From positions 1-50,397 of the forward strand of contig JADLGB010000007.1 in the NCBI GenBank assembly GCA_020849535.1: a stretch of 50,397 nt of DNA, written 5' to 3'. Position 1 is the first letter of the stretch; every line of letters begins with the position of its first letter. The translations under genes and the position numbers were made by a program. Positions 26,898 through 36,100 of this stretch are shown here, piece by piece. Source of the stretch: Candidatus Hydrogenedentota bacterium. Its GTDB lineage: Bacteria > Hydrogenedentota > Hydrogenedentia > Hydrogenedentales > SLHB01. The notes under the pieces were generated by a model that was not told where the DNA came from, searched no databases, and saw only the letters and a list, made by a program, of their open reading frames with translations.

Positions 26898-29033
26898 ATG
26901 TTTATCGTTCAAGATTTGATGCGCAAACACCGCCGGGTGCTGCTGTGGATCATCCTGATCCTCATTGTTGGTCCTTTCGTGCTTTGGGGCGGGTCATTCG
27001 GTGTCGGTTCCGGGGGAGACAACACCCTGACGGGTGACGGCATCATCGTGGGGACGGGTGAGTCGGTCGTCACCGCGGATGAGTTCCGCGACGCCATGTA
27101 CCAGGAGCGGGCGCGGATGGCCCAGTTTGGGCAGGAACCCACTTTCGAGGAACTGCTGGCCAACGGGACCGCATTGCGCGTCCTGGAATCGCTGGTCAGC
27201 AGCCAGTTGGTCATTCAGCAAGCCCATGCCCAGGGCATGGATTTCAACCAGGAGTACCTCACCGAGCGGATGAAGGAGCTGCAGAACTTTCGCAACGAGA
27301 AAGGCGAGTTCGACGGGCGCATGTGGAACGCAGCCATCGAGCAGGGCGGCGTGAACTGGAATGCTCTCTTCACACATGTCCGCGAACAGGTTGGTCAACA
27401 GTTGTACGTGGAGCGCCTGATGGCTTCGGCACGTGTGCTGGAATCGGACCTGAAGAAGCAGTTTGAAGAAGAGAACACGAAGTATTCCCTGCGCTACGTG
27501 AAGGTTCAGCCCAAGGTTGAACCGACCGAAGAGCAGATCCAGAAGACGTACAATGACAATCCGTCGGCTTTCAGCCTGCCAGAGAAGCGGCAGGCCGACT
27601 TCGTGGCGGTTTCCGTCGAAGCGCCCAAGCCCGCCCTGGCGGACGAGCTGGTCCAGCGCGCCCGTGCAGGCGAGGACTTCGCGGAACTGGCCAAGCAGAA
27701 TTCCTTGGGCGATACGAAGGACAACGGCGGCGACATCGGCTGGGTGGTAGAAGGATTTACCCTGCCTGAGCATCAGCGGCCGCTTTTTTCCATGAAGCCC
27801 GACGAGATCAGCGAGCCTGTGAAGGGGCCGGCCGGCTATTACATTTACAAGGTCGACGAGGAGCGGACCAGCGAGATCAGCGGTCAACGTGACGTGAAGG
27901 CGCGCGAGATCGTCCTGCGCGCCACCTTGGACCCGGAGGAGTTGAAAGCGCGCCACGAAAAGGCGAGTCAGCTTGCCGCCAAGGCGAAGGAGACCGGCGA
28001 TCTTGCGGCCGCGGCCGCCGAGTTCGGCCTGCAAGTCCAGCATTCGGGCGAGTTCTCGGTGAATTCCTTGACCATTGAGAACATCCCCGCGGACGATGCG
28101 CGCGTTTTCCGCGCCACTCTCGCGCCGGTGGCCCTCAATGAGATGTCCGATGTGGTGACGGCGCCCGCCAACCTCTATGTGGCCAAGGTGACGAGCCTGG
28201 TGCCGTCCGAACTTCAGCCGTTGGACGCGGTGCGCGAGGATGTCATCCAGAGAACCATCTCCGAGATCCGGCGTTCCCCCGAGTACGCATCACAAGTGGA
28301 CCAGCTTACGAAGGACATTCAGGCCAAGGTCCAGTCGGTCGAGCAGATTCCCACCGAATTCCCGGACCTCGGGGCGGCCATCGAGGTACTCTCCGACTTT
28401 TCGATGAAGGACTTCCGTTTCGGCGCCGGTCCGCCCTGGGATCCGCGCGCGGTCATCGCCGCGGTCGGAGACAAGGAGCCCGGCGTCATGGCCGGACCCG
28501 TCCAGGACTTTCTCGGGGAGACGTACTTCGTGGAGGTCGTGTCGCGCACACCTCCCGATGAAAAAGCGTGGGCCGAGGAATGGCCCGAGGCCCAGAAGAC
28601 GCTTCGACAGATGAACGAAAATATGCTGCGCCAGGCGCGGCTGGACGATCGGCTCCGGGAGATGCGTGAGCAGAGTCCCTACCCCGTCGATCAAGAAGCC
28701 TTCATGCAAGCCCTCGGTATGAACAATCCCGCGGAAACCCCTGCCGAAGGCGCCGAGGAGACCACACCCGCGGAAGCGCCAGAGACGGCACCCGAAGCGG
28801 CGGTGGCGGTACCCGAAGCGGCGCCTGTGGCGGAGACCGTTCCCGCCGCGTCCGAGGCCAGCGCCCCGGCCGAAGTGCCAGAGACGGCACCCGAAACAAC
28901 GCCCGCGGTAGAGCCGGCACCCACTGCGCCGGAGGCGAGCTTGCCAACGGATGCGGCCGCCCCAGCGCCTGCGGAAACAACGCCCGCGGATGCTACCGCG
29001 CCTGCCGCTGATGCGGCCCCAGCCGCGCAGTAG
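26898..29033 (+). CDS. PpiD/SurA-like membrane-anchored peptidyl-prolyl isomerase
   Basis: A 711-residue periplasmic foldase. Residues ~8-32 hold a basic start and a transmembrane anchor (RKHRRVLLWIILILIVGPFVLWGG). A SurA_N-like helical region follows (EFRDAMYQERARMAQFG, SSQLVIQQAHAQGMDF). A parvulin domain lies at ~230-325 (GEDFAELAKQNSLGDTKDNGGDIGWV, VKGPAGYYIYKV). The last ~100 residues are a Thr-Ala-Pro-Glu tail of near-repeats such as ETAPEA. Parvulins help fold outer-membrane proteins. The ATG at 26898 has GGAGGAG upstream; the frame's first ATG at 26865 is poorer. The gene is monocistronic, with a strong terminator after it. Confidence 0.88.
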   Translation: MFIVQDLMRKHRRVLLWIILILIVGPFVLWGGSFGVGSGGDNTLTGDGIIVGTGESVVTADEFRDAMYQERARMAQFGQEPTFEELLANGTALRVLESLVSSQLVIQQAHAQGMDFNQEYLTERMKELQNFRNEKGEFDGRMWNAAIEQGGVNWNALFTHVREQVGQQLYVERLMASARVLESDLKKQFEEENTKYSLRYVKVQPKVEPTEEQIQKTYNDNPSAFSLPEKRQADFVAVSVEAPKPALADELVQRARAGEDFAELAKQNSLGDTKDNGGDIGWVVEGFTLPEHQRPLFSMKPDEISEPVKGPAGYYIYKVDEERTSEISGQRDVKAREIVLRATLDPEELKARHEKASQLAAKAKETGDLAAAAAEFGLQVQHSGEFSVNSLTIENIPADDARVFRATLAPVALNEMSDVVTAPANLYVAKVTSLVPSELQPLDAVREDVIQRTISEIRRSPEYASQVDQLTKDIQAKVQSVEQIPTEFPDLGAAIEVLSDFSMKDFRFGAGPPWDPRAVIAAVGDKEPGVMAGPVQDFLGETYFVEVVSRTPPDEKAWAEEWPEAQKTLRQMNENMLRQARLDDRLREMREQSPYPVDQEAFMQALGMNNPAETPAEGAEETTPAEAPETAPEAAVAVPEAAPVAETVPAASEASAPAEVPETAPETTPAVEPAPTAPEASLPTDAAAPAPAETTPADATAPAADAAPAAQ

Positions 29034-29678
29034 CGCGACCACATTTCGGAGCCTACACAGCGGCGCGTCCCCATCCGGACGCGCCGCCCTTTTTTTGGGG
29101 CGTCATGTCCAGCCCTGGCAAGGGCTTAAGATCAAAGAGGCGCGTGGGAGACAATACAGGCCGTCACGCCGATCACTTGAACGTAGCGCTGTGCTGCCGC
29201 GCTTGGCAAGCGAGGCAGTACTGAGGAGCGTTCCGCTCTCGCAATTCTCTGCGTTCCGTCGCGAAGTCTGCGCTTCTGCGTTGAAGCGTATTCAAACCAC
29301 GGGCGAGACGCCCGTACCCCCTTGCTGGCACCTTCTTGTTGTTCTTTTTCTTGAATCGGTGTAATCGGTGAAATCGGTGGACAAATATCTTCGCTGGGTT
29401 GCGGCTATGCCGCGATGGGCTTTTTTCGATGTCCTCCCGGGATACAGAGCGTACTTCGCCACATGAATGGGCGAACCCTATACGAAGTGGATTGTCCGCG
29501 ATCCGCGCACATTCCCTCCCCGCACTTTGGACACGATTCCAGTCTTTGCGCAGTAAGGGGATGGAGCATGGCGGCGGTGTCCGGGGGGTCCGGGTCAAGT
29601 GGCGCGGCGGACTTGCGGATGCTACACTGCGGTTTCACATGGACATCTGCCGGACGTGAATCAAGGGGAGGCATACCG
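29034..29678. other. Intergenic stretch with terminator and dispersed repeats
   Basis: After the terminator at 29060 no gene is supported. A hairpin ACGGGC-n5-GCCCGT lies at about 29297-29313, and ATCGGTG occurs three times at 29354-29381. Both look like dispersed intergenic repeats. The frame open from 29415 is read-through into the binding-protein gene, which starts at 29679. Confidence 0.6.
29060..29096 (+). terminator. Rho-independent terminator of the ppiD-like gene
   Basis: An 11-bp GC-rich perfect stem (GCGGCGCGTCC / GGACGCGCCGC), a 6-nt loop, then CC and seven T. It lies 26 bp after the stop codon. It is the clearest terminator in the window. Confidence 0.92.
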
Positions 29679-30695
29679 ATGCAGGGCGACGAATCGCGGC
29701 GGGCATTCTTACAGTGGTCAAGTTCTTCTTTCGCATTGGGCGGGCTCGCGTCGCTCCTGGGCTGCAGCGCGGCGCCTCCGGCTGTGGCGCCCGCGGAAGG
29801 GGGCAAGCGATACAAGGCCGCGTTCTCGAATACCGGTCTCCAGTCGACCTGGAGCGCGCACGGTATGGAAACGGCCAAACGCTGGGGCAACTGGCTGGGC
29901 GTGGACGTGACGGTCTACGATTCACAATTCAATATCGACAAGCAGCGGCAGGATGTCGAGGACATGGCCACGAAGGAGTGGGACTTCGTGGCGATTCAGG
30001 CGTACGCGATCAAGACACTGGAAGAACCGGTGAAGCGCCTTATTGAAAAAGGCGTCCCGGTGATCGATTTCGACACGCGGATCGTTCCCGAGGGCGAAGA
30101 CATCGGCTTGTGGACCTTCATGTCACCGGACCACGAAGGGCTGGCCGCACAGGCGACCGAGATGGTGATTCAGGCCATTGGCGGCAAGGGCAAGATCGTG
30201 CACACGCAAGGTGCCCTGGCGCATTCCGGCGCGCAGCTTCGCGCGAAGGGATTTCACAGCGTGGTGAGCAAGTATCCTGACATCGAGGTGATTGATGAGC
30301 AGCCCGGAGACTGGGATATCAACAAGGTCAGCCGGATCTGGGACGACCTGCTCGTGAAGCACAAGCAGATTGACGGGGCCTTCTGCCACAACGACGATAT
30401 GGCCATGGCGGCCGTGCAGGCGCTCAAGCGCTCCGGCCAGGACCGGAAGATCGTGTTCGCAGGGGTTGACGCGCAGGAGCAGGGCATCAACGGTGTGGAA
30501 AGCGGAGACATGATCTGCTCCGCGATGAACGCGGCGGGCCGCATTCACTGGACGGCCTTGATGGTCGGCTACTTCGCATGCGCCATGGGCCAGCAGAAGT
30601 CGGACGTGCCCCCGTTCATGCTCATCGACAATCCCATTGTCACCAAAGACAATGTCGCGACCTTCAAATATCTCATGGCCAACTATTTGATCTAA
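29679..30695 (+). CDS. Tat-exported lipoprotein, RbsB-type sugar-binding protein
   Basis: A 338-residue periplasmic binding protein of the PBP1/RbsB type. The N-terminus has a Tat-like S6-R-R-A-F-L-Q motif, a hydrophobic stretch, and a lipobox ending at Cys29 (LLGCSA), so a lipid-anchored protein exported folded is predicted. The mature part shows YKAAFSNTGLQSTWSAHGMETAKRW, DFVAIQAYAIKTLEEPVKRLIEKGVPVIDFDTR and GAFCHNDDMAMAAVQALKRSG. Such proteins feed sugars to an ABC importer, but no permease or ATPase is nearby. AAGGGGAGG precedes the ATG by seven bases. It probably shares a transcript with the esterase downstream. Confidence 0.88.
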   Translation: MQGDESRRAFLQWSSSSFALGGLASLLGCSAAPPAVAPAEGGKRYKAAFSNTGLQSTWSAHGMETAKRWGNWLGVDVTVYDSQFNIDKQRQDVEDMATKEWDFVAIQAYAIKTLEEPVKRLIEKGVPVIDFDTRIVPEGEDIGLWTFMSPDHEGLAAQATEMVIQAIGGKGKIVHTQGALAHSGAQLRAKGFHSVVSKYPDIEVIDEQPGDWDINKVSRIWDDLLVKHKQIDGAFCHNDDMAMAAVQALKRSGQDRKIVFAGVDAQEQGINGVESGDMICSAMNAAGRIHWTALMVGYFACAMGQQKSDVPPFMLIDNPIVTKDNVATFKYLMANYLI

Positions 30696-30741
30696 CGCGC
30701 CCGACGAAACGAACGCGAGTACGCAGCGAGGAGAATCGAAC

Positions 30742-33081
30742 ATGTTCGCGGTCTTGCTTGCCATGATGGGAGCCACGGTAGATGCGCAGGGAACAATCTG
30801 GTCAGACGCGATAGACGCCCGAACCGGCGGAATCTCCATTGCCGGTGGCGGGGAGTATGTCGTGTGGGTGTGGGCCACGGACGCCGCGGATACGGTGAGC
30901 CTCGCGGGACACGAACTCGCTATCCCGAAGGACGACAAGAGTGGTGGACAGTTCACGTGGCGCAACGCGGGCAAGCTCTCGTTGGACGCGGGCGCCGCGC
31001 CGGTCGCGATCCCGAATCCTATTGCCGTCGCTCGGTTCTGCCTCACGACGAACGCGGACCTTGTGCCGTCGAATGCGCTGGGCGATCAGCGTGTCTTCGA
31101 TCAACCGGTTACCGCGGGCGATACCCGTGCGGACATCGATCGCGGAACCAACACGCTGTTCTTCATGACGCCGTTCGCGGATCGCGCGGCATGGGAGTCC
31201 TTCGCGGATGGGCTACGGCGGCGCTTTCTCGTCGCGTGCGGCCTGTGGCCGCTGCCGGAACGCACGCCGCTGAACGCCAAGGTCTATGGCGACGTCGCCC
31301 ACGATGACTACATCGTGTCCAAGGTCTATTTCGAGGCGCGCCCGGGTTTGCTGGTCACCGGCAACCTGTACCGTCCAGTGGGCGAGGGGCCGTTTCCGGG
31401 CATCATCTGCCCGCACGGCCACTGGGAGAACGGCCGTTTTGAAGACGGCGAGCGGGGCTCCGTGCCCGGCCGCTGCATCACCTTTGCCCGGATGGGGATG
31501 GTGGCGTTCAGTTTCGATATGGTGGGCTACAACGACAGTTGCCAGTTCGATAAGGCCTGGGGCCACGGCGGTGGGATTTCCGAAGCAGAGCGGAAAGTCC
31601 AGGCTCTCTGGGGCCTCCACCCCTTCGCCGTACAACTGTGGTCGAGCATCCGCGCGCTGGACTTCATGGAAACGCTGCCGTATGTAAACGCGCAGCAGCT
31701 CGCGTGCACCGGCGCCTCCGGCGGCGGCACACAGACGTTTGCGCTGAACGCGGTGGATCAACGCGTGAAGGTGTCCGCGCCGGTCAACATGATCTCGCAT
31801 TCCATGCAGGGCGGTTGCGTGTGCGAGAACGCGCCGATCATTCGCTTCCATGCGTGCAACATGGAAGTTGGTGCGCTGGCGGCGCCCCGGCCCATGATGA
31901 TGGTGTCGGCGACCGGTGACTGGACTCGCGAAACCCAGCACTTCGAGTATCCCGCCATTCACCACATCTACGAGATGTACGGCGCGGGCGACCGCGTGGC
32001 GAATGTGCACGTGGATGCGCCTCACAACTACAACCAGGCCAGCCGCGAGGCGGTGTACCGCTTCTTTGGGAAGTGGATCTTGGGCCAGGGTGAGAAGTAC
32101 GCCAATTTCACGGAACCGCCGTTTACCGTGGAACCGCGCGAGGCGATTCAAAACTTCCCGGATAACAAGCCGCCGGAGGGTTTTCCCGACTACGCCACGC
32201 TGGTCGGACAGATCATCGACCAGACGCGCGCAAAATGGGAGGCTCTGTTGCCGCAGAATGCCGAAAACTACGAGGCCTTTTCCGCCAAGGCGCGTCCGGC
32301 GCTTGCGGACATTATCGCCGCGGAGTTGCCGTGTGCCAAACGGGTGGACTCCAGAACCATCTCGACATCCAAGAATGAGGGATACAGCGTGGAGCGCGTG
32401 GTGCTGTCCGCGGACGCGGCCCAAGCGATTCCCGCGCTCGTTTATCGTCCCGCGGACAACAAGCCCACCGGCGTGGCCGTGCTGGCTCACGGCGCGGGCA
32501 AGGCCGCACTATCCGATCTGGAGAAGGGCGGGCCCGGCCCGCTGATTCGCGCGCTCATGGCGAAGGGGCGCGTGGTCATGACATTCGATCCGTTCCTGGT
32601 AGGGGAGAATCTTTCGCCCCTTACGGAGTCGAAGCGTCGCGCAACAAGTTATCCGGAAACCTTCCTGCCCACGGATACGGCGTACCGAATTCAGGACACG
32701 ATGACGGCGCTCGTACACGCGCGCAGACTCGCGCCGCATGGGGCGCCGATCGATCTTATCGGCTTGGGCGATGCCGGCATCTGGAGCTTGTTTGCCGGAG
32801 CACTCGATGACGGCGTGCGCAAGACCGTCGTGGACGCCAACGGGTTTGCCGTGGGCGACGATGCGGCATGGGCGGGGGGGCCGTACTTGCCGTGTATTCG
32901 CGGCATTGGCGACGCGACAACCGCCGCCGCATTGTACGGTTCGCGCGAGCTGTTGATCGTGGGCGGCAACGACGCCTGGTCCCAGGCGGTGCGCGCGTAC
33001 GCCGCGGTTTCCGGCCGCGCACCGGGCGACGTCGTGACCGCCGAAACGCCCGGACCGGAAGACCTGGCCGCGGCGCTGTAG
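30742..33081 (+). CDS. Large secreted alpha/beta-hydrolase (acetyl-xylan-esterase-like), two-domain
   Basis: A 779-residue exported protein (signal MFAVLLAMMGATVDAQG). After an N-terminal ~180-residue region the hydrolase domain has LYRPVGEGPFPGIICPHGHWENG, VAFSFDMVGYNDS, the nucleophile elbow GASGGG with S326, and the probable catalytic His in DAPHNYNQ (H428). This matches the AXE1/dienelactone-hydrolase-like esterases that cut acyl groups from plant polysaccharides. From ~560 a second hydrolase-like domain follows (GVAVLAHGAGKA) in which the elbow reads GLGDAGIW, with Asp677 instead of Ser, so it is probably non-catalytic. GAGGAG precedes the ATG. The neighbours are the sugar-binding lipoprotein and the phosphoesterase. 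Confidence 0.85.
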   Translation: MFAVLLAMMGATVDAQGTIWSDAIDARTGGISIAGGGEYVVWVWATDAADTVSLAGHELAIPKDDKSGGQFTWRNAGKLSLDAGAAPVAIPNPIAVARFCLTTNADLVPSNALGDQRVFDQPVTAGDTRADIDRGTNTLFFMTPFADRAAWESFADGLRRRFLVACGLWPLPERTPLNAKVYGDVAHDDYIVSKVYFEARPGLLVTGNLYRPVGEGPFPGIICPHGHWENGRFEDGERGSVPGRCITFARMGMVAFSFDMVGYNDSCQFDKAWGHGGGISEAERKVQALWGLHPFAVQLWSSIRALDFMETLPYVNAQQLACTGASGGGTQTFALNAVDQRVKVSAPVNMISHSMQGGCVCENAPIIRFHACNMEVGALAAPRPMMMVSATGDWTRETQHFEYPAIHHIYEMYGAGDRVANVHVDAPHNYNQASREAVYRFFGKWILGQGEKYANFTEPPFTVEPREAIQNFPDNKPPEGFPDYATLVGQIIDQTRAKWEALLPQNAENYEAFSAKARPALADIIAAELPCAKRVDSRTISTSKNEGYSVERVVLSADAAQAIPALVYRPADNKPTGVAVLAHGAGKAALSDLEKGGPGPLIRALMAKGRVVMTFDPFLVGENLSPLTESKRRATSYPETFLPTDTAYRIQDTMTALVHARRLAPHGAPIDLIGLGDAGIWSLFAGALDDGVRKTVVDANGFAVGDDAAWAGGPYLPCIRGIGDATTAAALYGSRELLIVGGNDAWSQAVRAYAAVSGRAPGDVVTAETPGPEDLAAAL

Positions 33082-33090
33082 CAAGGTTCG

Positions 33091-33975
33091 ATGCATCGAT
33101 CCGGCGAGCCGATAGACACGCTCTTGCACGTAGCCGACCTTCACTTCTGGAAGGTTGTCGCGAATCCGTTGCGTCTTCTCAACAAGCGTTTCCTCGGGAA
33201 TCTGAACGTGTGGCTACGCCGCGGCCGCAGTTTCCCCATGCGGGAGGCGGCGTTGTTCGTCGAGGCACTGGCCGCGACGAGCGCAAACCAAGTGCTGTTG
33301 ACCGGCGACTTTTCCTCCACCTCGCTGGACGAAGAATTCGCGCTTGCGCGGCGCTTCGTGGATGCCTTGAGCGATAGGGGTTTCGCGCTTAACCTTATGC
33401 CCGGCAATCATGACGTGTATACCTTCGAGGCGAGGCACAAGCGCCGATTCGAGTATCATTTCGCGTCCTACGTTCCGCAGGAAGGCTATCCGGCGCTGCG
33501 CCACCTCGCCGGGGGGACGCCACTGCTCCTTGTGCCGACGGTGTGTCCGAATTGGGTCTCGTCCAAGGGGCGGATTACCCGCCAGGAAACGGAACAGGTG
33601 GGACAGCTGCTCGACCGATTGCCCCCGGTTGTGGTGGTGGCGGGACACTATCCCTTATTGGAGAAGACGCACGGATACGAGCTGACCCGCGAGCGGCGCC
33701 TGCGCAATGCGGATGCGCTTCGCAGGGTCCTGGGTGAGTCAGGTCACACTATCCTGTATGTGGCGGGCCATGTCCACCGCTTCAGTTATACCCGCGATCC
33801 GGAATTCCCCAATCTGTCGCATCTGAGCACCGGGGCATTCTTCCACATCAATCGACGCGAACACATCCGCGGGGAATTCGCCCGGATCTGTGTTCTGGCC
33901 GATGGCTTTGAAGTGCACCGCCACACGCTTGCCGAATCCTGGTCGGATGCGGTGCGCCCGCCGCAGTCGATTTGA
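33091..33975 (+). CDS. Calcineurin-like metallophosphoesterase
   Basis: A 294-residue cytoplasmic metallophosphoesterase with all five motifs: HVADLH near residue 13, LTGDFSS, MPGNHDVY, VVAGHYPLL and VAGHVHRF. The fold binds two metals and hydrolyses phosphodiesters or monoesters. The substrate is unknown (cAMP, UDP-DAG and RNA phosphodiesters are all precedented). It begins 9 bp after the esterase stop, so it is the last part of that operon. No signal peptide is seen. Confidence 0.9.
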   Translation: MHRSGEPIDTLLHVADLHFWKVVANPLRLLNKRFLGNLNVWLRRGRSFPMREAALFVEALAATSANQVLLTGDFSSTSLDEEFALARRFVDALSDRGFALNLMPGNHDVYTFEARHKRRFEYHFASYVPQEGYPALRHLAGGTPLLLVPTVCPNWVSSKGRITRQETEQVGQLLDRLPPVVVVAGHYPLLEKTHGYELTRERRLRNADALRRVLGESGHTILYVAGHVHRFSYTRDPEFPNLSHLSTGAFFHINRREHIRGEFARICVLADGFEVHRHTLAESWSDAVRPPQSI

Positions 33976-34065
33976 ACCGATCGTCATGCGCATACGTCTC
34001 TACTAAGTAAGCGTATTGATGAGCGGGCCGCGCACGCGAGAAGCGCCCGCGTTGGAGGGTGCGGC

Positions 34066-34908
34066 ATGCAGTACACCGAGTATGCGGATGCGGCGGGCTT
34101 TCTGGCCAAGACACGGACCATTCTCGAACGGGACGAATGCGCCAACAACCTCATGCTCGGCAATTGCCTGCGCCTCCTGAGTGAATCGCCTGTCTTCGAG
34201 CAGCCTCCTTTGTTCGCGACCATTGATCGCGATGGGGATCTCGCGCTGGCGGCAGTCATGACACCGCCGTATCCGCTCCAGATCTATGTGGAGAACGGTG
34301 ACGTTTCCGGCGTGGACTTCCTGGTCACGGAACTCGCCCGGAGCGGGAGGCACATCGCGTCCGTGATAGGTCGCGAAAGCGTTGGCCGGGCATTCGCCGA
34401 GCTGTGGAGCCGCGAAACCGGAGCGGCCGCCCGGACGCGCGTCCGGCAGCTTCTGTATGAACTGCGCTCCGTGGTCCAGCCGATCTATCCTCCGGGATAT
34501 TTCCGTGTCGCCGAGAGCGGCGACATCGAACTCGCGCGGGAGTGGGCGCGGTGCTTTCACAAAGACTGCTTCCACGATGGAGAAAGCGAACGCGCTGTCC
34601 GCAATGCGGAGGAGAAACTGCGGCATGGCGGGCTGTTCTTCTGGGTCAACGGCACATGCGTTTCGATGGCCGCGCGCACGCGGCCGACACCGCGGGGCGA
34701 GGCCGTCTGCATGGTGTACACGCCGCCGCAGGAGCGGGGGAGAGGCTATGCATCGGCCGTTGTCGCGAGTCTGTCGCAGCGCATTCTCAATGAAGGGAAG
34801 ACCTTCTGCACGCTATACACGGATTTGGATAATCCGACGTCAAATAGTATCTACCGGAGAATCGGCCATCAGCCCGTGGCGGACAGTGTCCACATCGAGT
34901 TTGAGTAG
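34066..34908 (+). CDS. GNAT-family N-acetyltransferase
   Basis: A 280-residue protein whose C-terminal ~130 residues form a GNAT domain. The acetyl-CoA loop reads MVYTPPQERGRGYASAVVASLSQR (the R/Q-x-x-G-x-G/A motif), followed by FCTLYTDLDNPTSNSIYRRIGHQPVADS with the usual N-S-YR-G. The N-terminal ~140 residues look like a degenerate first GNAT half (FEQPPLFATIDRDGDLALAA). Substrate unknown. GGAGGG lies six bases before the ATG. The gene is followed by a bidirectional terminator. Confidence 0.87.
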   Translation: MQYTEYADAAGFLAKTRTILERDECANNLMLGNCLRLLSESPVFEQPPLFATIDRDGDLALAAVMTPPYPLQIYVENGDVSGVDFLVTELARSGRHIASVIGRESVGRAFAELWSRETGAAARTRVRQLLYELRSVVQPIYPPGYFRVAESGDIELAREWARCFHKDCFHDGESERAVRNAEEKLRHGGLFFWVNGTCVSMAARTRPTPRGEAVCMVYTPPQERGRGYASAVVASLSQRILNEGKTFCTLYTDLDNPTSNSIYRRIGHQPVADSVHIEFE

Positions 34909-34925
34909 CGGAGGGATCAGACAAA

Positions 34926-34957
34926 GAGCACAGCCACGCCGCAGCGTGGCTGTGCTC
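34926..34957. terminator. Bidirectional hairpin between convergent genes
   Basis: A perfect 14-bp inverted repeat (GAGCACAGCCACGC / GCGTGGCTGTGCTC) with a 4-nt loop lies between the ends of the GNAT gene (+) and the panE-like gene (-). There is no long T-run. Confidence 0.7.
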
Positions 34958-34982
34958 CCGACTGCTGTTAGGCGGTACCTGA

Positions 34983-35939
34983 CTACTCGGGCACACGCAC
35001 TCCCAAGGCGTGTTCCCGGGCATGCACGAGCCGTGTGAGCAACGTGTTCACCGGGCACGCGACGCCGTGTTCGTGTGCGTAGCGCACGATGGCGCCGTTC
35101 ATTGCGTCGATCTCGGTTCGGCGCCGGTGTTGAAAGTCGGCGCGCATGCTCGCATAGTGCGCGGCGGTCGGAGGGATGAGCTTCTCAAAGAGGAGGTGCA
35201 CATACGCCTCGGGCGAATCAGGCTCGAGGTCCACACCCATCGCATGGCCGGTCGCGTATAGCTCGAAGACAATATCGTGGAGGATCTCCCGTGTATGTTC
35301 CGTGTCGAGCAGCGCGCCGTACGGCACATCGAGCAGCGCGGACAGCGGATTCAGCGCGCAGTTGTATGCGACCTTGCCCCAAAGCACGGTGCGGATGCGG
35401 TCCGTGTACACCGTGGGGAGGCCGGCGGCGTTCATGCCGGCGGCAATCTCCTGTACGCGTGTGACGGGGGTTGCCTCGTGGTAGGCGCCCACTGCCGTGG
35501 GATTCGCGATGACCGTAACTTCCACCCAGCCGGGTTGCCGGACCACGACGCCGTAGATGGCGCGTACGCCTATCGTGCGCTCCCAGCCAACCTCCGCCGC
35601 GATCGCCTCGGCGTTGCCCAGCCCGTTCTGGTACGAGCACACGAGGGCGTCCGGCGCCGCGAGCGGGGCAATGGCACGCGCGGCCTCGGCCGTGTTGTAA
35701 GCTTTGACGGTGATTAGGATGAGGTCGAAGGCGCCGGCCACAAGCCCTTGGGTGTCTGTGCGCGCGACGAGTTCGCGAACGTGATGCTCACCCCAGATGC
35801 CCGTGATGCGAAGCCCAAAGCGCGCGATGGCCGCCATGTGCGGGTCACGGCCCACCAGGGTCACTTCGTGACCGGCCGTCGCCATGAAGCCCCCAACCAC
35901 ACTGCCCATGGCCCCTGCACCCATTACCAGAATCCGCAT
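34983..35939 (-). CDS. panE: 2-dehydropantoate 2-reductase-like protein
   Basis: A 318-residue ketopantoate reductase fold enzyme using NADPH, in the route to pantothenate and coenzyme A. Seen: the Rossmann loop ILVMGAGAMGSVVGGFMATAGHEVTLVGR, LILITVKAYNT with the catalytic Lys region, SYQNGLGN, VLWGKVAYNCALNPLSALLDVPYG with the K-x4-N-x3-N-x-L pattern, and a C-terminal EIDAMNGAIVRYAHEHGVACPVN. Other PanE-fold proteins of unknown substrate exist, so the exact role is inferred. GGGGGAAGG is adjacent to the ATG. No pan genes are near. Confidence 0.85.
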   Translation of the reverse strand: MRILVMGAGAMGSVVGGFMATAGHEVTLVGRDPHMAAIARFGLRITGIWGEHHVRELVARTDTQGLVAGAFDLILITVKAYNTAEAARAIAPLAAPDALVCSYQNGLGNAEAIAAEVGWERTIGVRAIYGVVVRQPGWVEVTVIANPTAVGAYHEATPVTRVQEIAAGMNAAGLPTVYTDRIRTVLWGKVAYNCALNPLSALLDVPYGALLDTEHTREILHDIVFELYATGHAMGVDLEPDSPEAYVHLLFEKLIPPTAAHYASMRADFQHRRRTEIDAMNGAIVRYAHEHGVACPVNTLLTRLVHAREHALGVRVPE

Positions 35940-36100
35940 CCTTCCCCCTTATTCGGCAAGCGCTGCGACCAGAGTTCCAGCGCGGGTTCAGTATAGAGTC
36001 TTCCTTCTGTCCAGAGAAAGCCATTGGCGGCGCATTGACCCCGCGCACTCCCATCCAGTACCGTTGGTATCGGGTCTAGTGTCCCACGCGAGGGTTCGAC

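Noticed and set aside
31213..32490. 425-residue open frame on the minus strand
   Set aside because: It lies antisense to the esterase, which has a clear signal peptide and catalytic motifs.
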